Assembly: GCA_963676045.1 (NCBI GenBank)
Contig: OY780938.1
Coordinates: 992,001-1,056,000, forward strand
DNA length: 64,000 nucleotides
Source: Methanogranum sp963676045
GTDB taxonomy: Archaea > Thermoplasmatota > Thermoplasmata > Methanomassiliicoccales > Methanomethylophilaceae
Direction: 5' to 3'
The notes under the pieces are model-generated. The model did not search any database and was not told where the DNA came from. It saw only the letters and a program-made list of their open reading frames with translations. Position numbers and translations under genes: made by a program. Shown one piece after another: positions 63,133 through 64,000 of the stretch. Within the stretch, counting starts at the first letter, position 1, and the number at the start of each line of letters is the position of its first letter.

Positions 63133-63951
63133 ATGCTCAAGATAGGTTGGTTCTCCACAGGCAGAGGTCCAGGCTCCCGCAATCTCCTCAAGACCGTCAT
63201 GGACAGGAAAAAACAAGGTGAATTGGATGTGGAGGTCTCTTTCGTATTCTGCAATTGGGACAACACAGAGGAACCCAACCCGAAGAAGGAACAGAGACAG
63301 ATGTTCTTCGACATGATCAAAGGCTACAACATACCGCTCATAGCAGAATCGTGGAAGAAATTCAGACCGGACCTGTTGAACACGGACGAGGTCAGATGGA
63401 GAGATGAATACGGGAAGGTCCTCAGAAGAAGGACAGAGGGATACAAATTCGACCTGGGGATACTTGCCGGGTACATGCTCTGGATGGACGACGAGACCTG
63501 TGAGAAATACGACATGCTCAATCTGCACCCCGCGCTTCCGGATGGGCCCAAAGGGACATGGCAAGAGGTCATATGGCAGCTCATAAGGGAAAGGGCCGAC
63601 AGGCAAGGCATCATGCTGCACATATGCACAAAGGAATGGGACCGGGGAGCGGCCCTGACATACTGCGGATTCTCGATAAAAGGGGATGGATACGATGCGC
63701 TCTGGAAACAATTGGACAAGAAACTGGAGAGCAGGTCCCTGGATGAGATCATAAAGAACGAGGGGGAAACGGAACCTCTTTTCAACAAGATAAGAGAGGA
63801 AGGCGCAAAACGCGAACAGCCCCTCATCGTCGCCACGATAAAGCTTTTCGCCGATGGGAAAGTAAGGATCAAGGACAAGAAACTTTACAGCGGGGAGGAA
63901 AAACTCACCAACCCATACGACCTCAGCAAAGAGGTCGACAAATCTATCTGA
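63133..63951 (+). CDS. Formyltransferase-family protein (PurN-like)
   Basis: The 272-residue product has an N-terminal IGWFSTGRGPGSRNLL phosphate-binding loop, LGILAGYMLWM and the NLHPALPDGPKGTW segment, which carries the catalytic His of formyltransferases. It resembles PurN/GART but has an extra C-terminal ~75 residues. It could formylate GAR in purine synthesis; another acceptor cannot be excluded. It lies 9 bases before the next gene. Confidence 0.85.
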   Translation: MLKIGWFSTGRGPGSRNLLKTVMDRKKQGELDVEVSFVFCNWDNTEEPNPKKEQRQMFFDMIKGYNIPLIAESWKKFRPDLLNTDEVRWRDEYGKVLRRRTEGYKFDLGILAGYMLWMDDETCEKYDMLNLHPALPDGPKGTWQEVIWQLIRERADRQGIMLHICTKEWDRGAALTYCGFSIKGDGYDALWKQLDKKLESRSLDEIIKNEGETEPLFNKIREEGAKREQPLIVATIKLFADGKVRIKDKKLYSGEEKLTNPYDLSKEVDKSI

Positions 63952-63960
63952 GGTATAAAA

Positions 63961-64000
63961 ATGGCAGAATACGACCCTATGGAAGAACTCGGGTTCATCC
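63961..64000 (+). CDS. Start of a gene cut by the window edge
   Basis: An ATG nine bases after the formyltransferase stop opens a frame reading MAEYDPMEELGFI before the sequence ends. The close spacing suggests the same operon. Too little is visible to name it. Confidence 0.5.
   Translation, partial: MAEYDPMEELGFI

Noticed and set aside
1..64000. CRISPR arrays, insertion sequences, integrase/att sites or prophage
   Set aside because: No regularly spaced repeats, transposases or integrases were seen. Direct repeats present are the 5S units and BspA modules.

Overview
The window comes from an archaeon, most likely a Methanomassiliicoccales-type methanogen (Thermoplasmata); the genus cannot be fixed from the sequence. 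Archaeal markers are RpoN, L18e, RadB, NAC, stand-alone Bud32, archease, isopentenyl phosphate kinase with type 2 IPP isomerase, type II GAPDH and TATA-box promoters. Two 5S rRNA genes stand alone, unlinked to 16S/23S. None of the 65 complete CDS ends in TAG, while one gene (a MarR regulator) carries an internal in-frame TAG, as expected where UAG can encode pyrrolysine. No methanogenesis gene, CRISPR array or insertion sequence was seen.

Layout. 1-9.3 kb: partial TetR regulator, TPR protein, DUF2284 protein, gatCAB, a bacterial-type aspS, Lrp regulator with divergent AlaX editing protein, NAC, HypC. 9.3-9.75 kb: tandem 5S rRNA genes. 9.8-15.7 kb: isoprenoid genes (IPK, IDI-2, GGPP synthase), RadB, AIM24 protein, Bud32, RdgB, tRNA-Pro(UGG). 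15.8-22.4 kb: three exported surface proteins, including a 1540-residue BspA-like protein with internal repeats. 22.4-29 kb: membrane protein and a phosphate uptake operon (pstS, fused pstC-pstA, pstB, phoU, AbrB-PhoU). 29-34 kb: MarR/MFS efflux operon, gltS, tRNA-Pro(GGG), and the L18e-L13-S9-RpoN cluster. 34-38 kb: endonuclease IV-like protein, HxlB, and a compact E1/ubiquitin-like/E2/JAMM operon. 38-45.8 kb: DHPS, a LarA-iron-sulfur fusion, ThiL, AmrS radical SAM, A24 peptidase, MscS. 45.9-52.6 kb: complete lysine operon by the LL-DAP aminotransferase route under an Lrp regulator. 52.6-64 kb: CAT-like protein, PGK, GAPDH, two tandem acetolactate synthases, IlvC, cyclophilin-like protein, PepQ, aspartate dehydrogenase, archease, a formyltransferase and a partial gene.

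The most exciting element is the four-gene operon at 35848-37834. It encodes an E1 with a UBA3-like cysteine motif, a ubiquitin-like protein ending in Gly-Gly-Ala, an E2 with canonical HPN and catalytic Cys, and a JAMM protease whose active site closely resembles Rpn11. The genes are packed with overlaps or a 1-nt gap, so they are probably co-translated. Together they look like a complete activation, conjugation and deconjugation cycle lacking only a visible E3. The second notable locus is the MarR/MFS operon, with an in-frame UAG in the regulator and a perfect palindrome abutting the promoter.
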